Source: Verrucomicrobiales bacterium
GTDB lineage: Bacteria; Verrucomicrobiota; Verrucomicrobiia; Verrucomicrobiales; Verrucomicrobiaceae
Assembly (NCBI GenBank): GCA_003506995.1
Contig: DNXB01000484.1
Location: 1 to 13,300 of the forward strand
Length of the DNA stretch: 13,300 nucleotides
Direction of reading: 5' to 3'
Position 1 is the stretch's first letter; the number at the start of each line of letters is the position of its first letter. Below are positions 12,322 through 13,300 of the stretch, piece by piece. The translations under genes were made by a program, and so were the position numbers. The notes under the pieces are model-generated. The model made no database searches, was not told the DNA's origin, and was given only the letters and a program-made list of their open reading frames with translations.

Positions 12322-13300
12322 TTCAGAGCCGTAGCGAATCCGGCCTCGGTGCGTGTTAGCTCGGCTTTCATGGCTTCGCGGAGTTTGGCGATGCGTTCAG
12401 CTTGTGATGGATCGCCGATGAGGTTTTTCAGTTCTTCGGGGTCGTTCTGGAGATCGTAGAGTTCCTCGCCGGACTGGCCGTCGAGGTAATGGACGAATTT
12501 GAACTTGTCCTGGACGACGGCGCTGTAGAGGGGCACGCCGTGGCTGTTGTCCTGCTTCGCGCCGGTGAGGATGGTCTGGCTGACTTTGGCACCGTATTCG
12601 TTGCCCATGTTCTCGTAGTAGCAGGCGTGCGGCCAGGCGGCGGCGGGCTGTGCGAGCAGCGGGGTGAGATCGCGGCCATGCAGAGGCCACGGGACTTTGA
12701 CGCCAGTCATGGCGAGCATGGTGGCGACGAGATCGGGGCCGTTCACCGGCACGTCACAGACCTGGCCGGTGGGAAAGCGCGAGGGCATGCTGACGATGAG
12801 CGGCGAGGCGTAGTTGGCGTCATACGGGGCGAGCTTGATGCGGAGTCCATGCTCGCCCATGGCGAAGCCCTGGTCGGCGGTGTAAATGACGAGCGTGTTG
12901 TCATATTGGCCGGTTTCTTTGAGCGCGGCGACGAGCTGGCCGACGCTCTCGTCGATGGCGGGGACGCATTCGTTGACTTGACGCACCCAGTCATCGAAGC
13001 GCCTGCCGTCTTTCGACGCGGCAGCGGCTTTGCGGCCCGCTTTGGCGACGGGATGACCGTCTTCACCTTTGGCCCAGGCTTGCATCTTGTTGAGGTAATC
13101 GGGCTTGCCCTCGCGCGGCGGGAAGATGTCGGCAGGCAGCGGCACCTCGGCCTCTTTGTAGAGACCTTTGTGACGTTTGGCGGGTGTGGACGGGCCGTGG
13201 ATGCTGCCGTGGCAGACCCATAGATACCAGGGCTTTGCGGCATCGCGATTTTTGCCATGGATGTAGTCGAGCGCCCATTTCGTGTAGTTGTCGGCGGGGT
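12318..13300 (-). CDS. Sulfatase, C-terminal part (5' end outside window)
   Basis: The frame is open on the - strand from the window end to TAG at 12320-12318, giving the last 326 residues. The visible part begins PADNYTKWALDYIHGKNRDA and continues PWYLWVCHGSIHGPSTPAKR, the sulfatase segment with conserved His and substrate-facing residues. YTADQGFAMGEHGLRIKLAPY is the later metal-binding and catalytic motif with Gln where many sulfatases have Asn or His after Asp. SPLIVSMPSRFPTG, then a segment matching 'P.vatml.m.Gv..P..lhGrdL.plL', and ELYDLQNDPEELKNLIGDP close the fold. The formylglycine Cys and the signal peptide lie outside the window. A GTG at 13145 is internal and not the start. It is convergent with the FG-GAP gene and differs in subfamily from the other two sulfatases. 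Confidence 0.9.
   Translation of the reverse strand, partial: PADNYTKWALDYIHGKNRDAAKPWYLWVCHGSIHGPSTPAKRHKGLYKEAEVPLPADIFPPREGKPDYLNKMQAWAKGEDGHPVAKAGRKAAAASKDGRRFDDWVRQVNECVPAIDESVGQLVAALKETGQYDNTLVIYTADQGFAMGEHGLRIKLAPYDANYASPLIVSMPSRFPTGQVCDVPVNGPDLVATMLAMTGVKVPWPLHGRDLTPLLAQPAAAWPHACYYENMGNEYGAKVSQTILTGAKQDNSHGVPLYSAVVQDKFKFVHYLDGQSGEELYDLQNDPEELKNLIGDPSQAERIAKLREAMKAELTRTEAGFATALK

Overview
The window is a GC-rich stretch of a bacterial chromosome, most likely from the Verrucomicrobiota or the related Planctomycetota. This is inferred from gene content and not from a marker gene. It holds three secreted sulfatases of different subfamilies, a Tat-exported Gfo/Idh/MocA oxidoreductase, a secreted FAD-dependent oxidoreductase of the FAD_oxidored type, a sialidase-like beta-propeller, an FG-GAP/VCBS lipoprotein, and almost no Shine-Dalgarno sequences. 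No rRNA, tRNA, CRISPR array or transposase gene was found.

Layout. 1-253: the 3' end of an NTF2-like (SnoaL/DUF4440-type) gene. 254-478: non-coding, with hairpins. 479-1912: Tat-exported Gfo/Idh/MocA oxidoreductase. 1913-2108: non-coding, with an imperfect inverted repeat and a short relic of a second NTF2-like gene. 2109-4696: a secreted protein of unknown function overlapping by 4 nt a secreted FAD-dependent oxidoreductase. 4756-9897: secreted alpha/beta hydrolase, arylsulfatase, sialidase-like protein and iduronate-2-sulfatase-like sulfatase, all on the + strand. 9960-11044: a two-gene AbiEii-type nucleotidyltransferase module with an unusual partner. 11067-12299: FG-GAP lipoprotein. 12318-13300: a third sulfatase on the - strand, cut by the window end.

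The export signals and enzyme classes suggest that most of the window serves breakdown of a sulfated, decorated glycan outside the cytoplasm: sulfatases remove sulfate, the hydrolase may remove esters, the propeller protein may cleave or bind terminal sugars, and the oxidoreductases may process released sugars. The substrate cannot be read from the sequence. The nucleotidyltransferase pair looks like an unrelated toxin-antitoxin or defence module lodged inside the cluster.

The most unusual signal is a short palindromic repeat of about 62-65 bp, made of two hairpins, that sits in three of the gene junctions (4693, 7003, 8371). A single-hairpin copy lies between convergent genes (12296), and a decayed copy lies upstream of the AbiEii module (9894). 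The copies show compensatory changes in one stem and between the two loops. Their terminal GTAG often supplies the stop codon of the upstream gene, and their ATCTAC end lies 1-7 nt from the next start codon.
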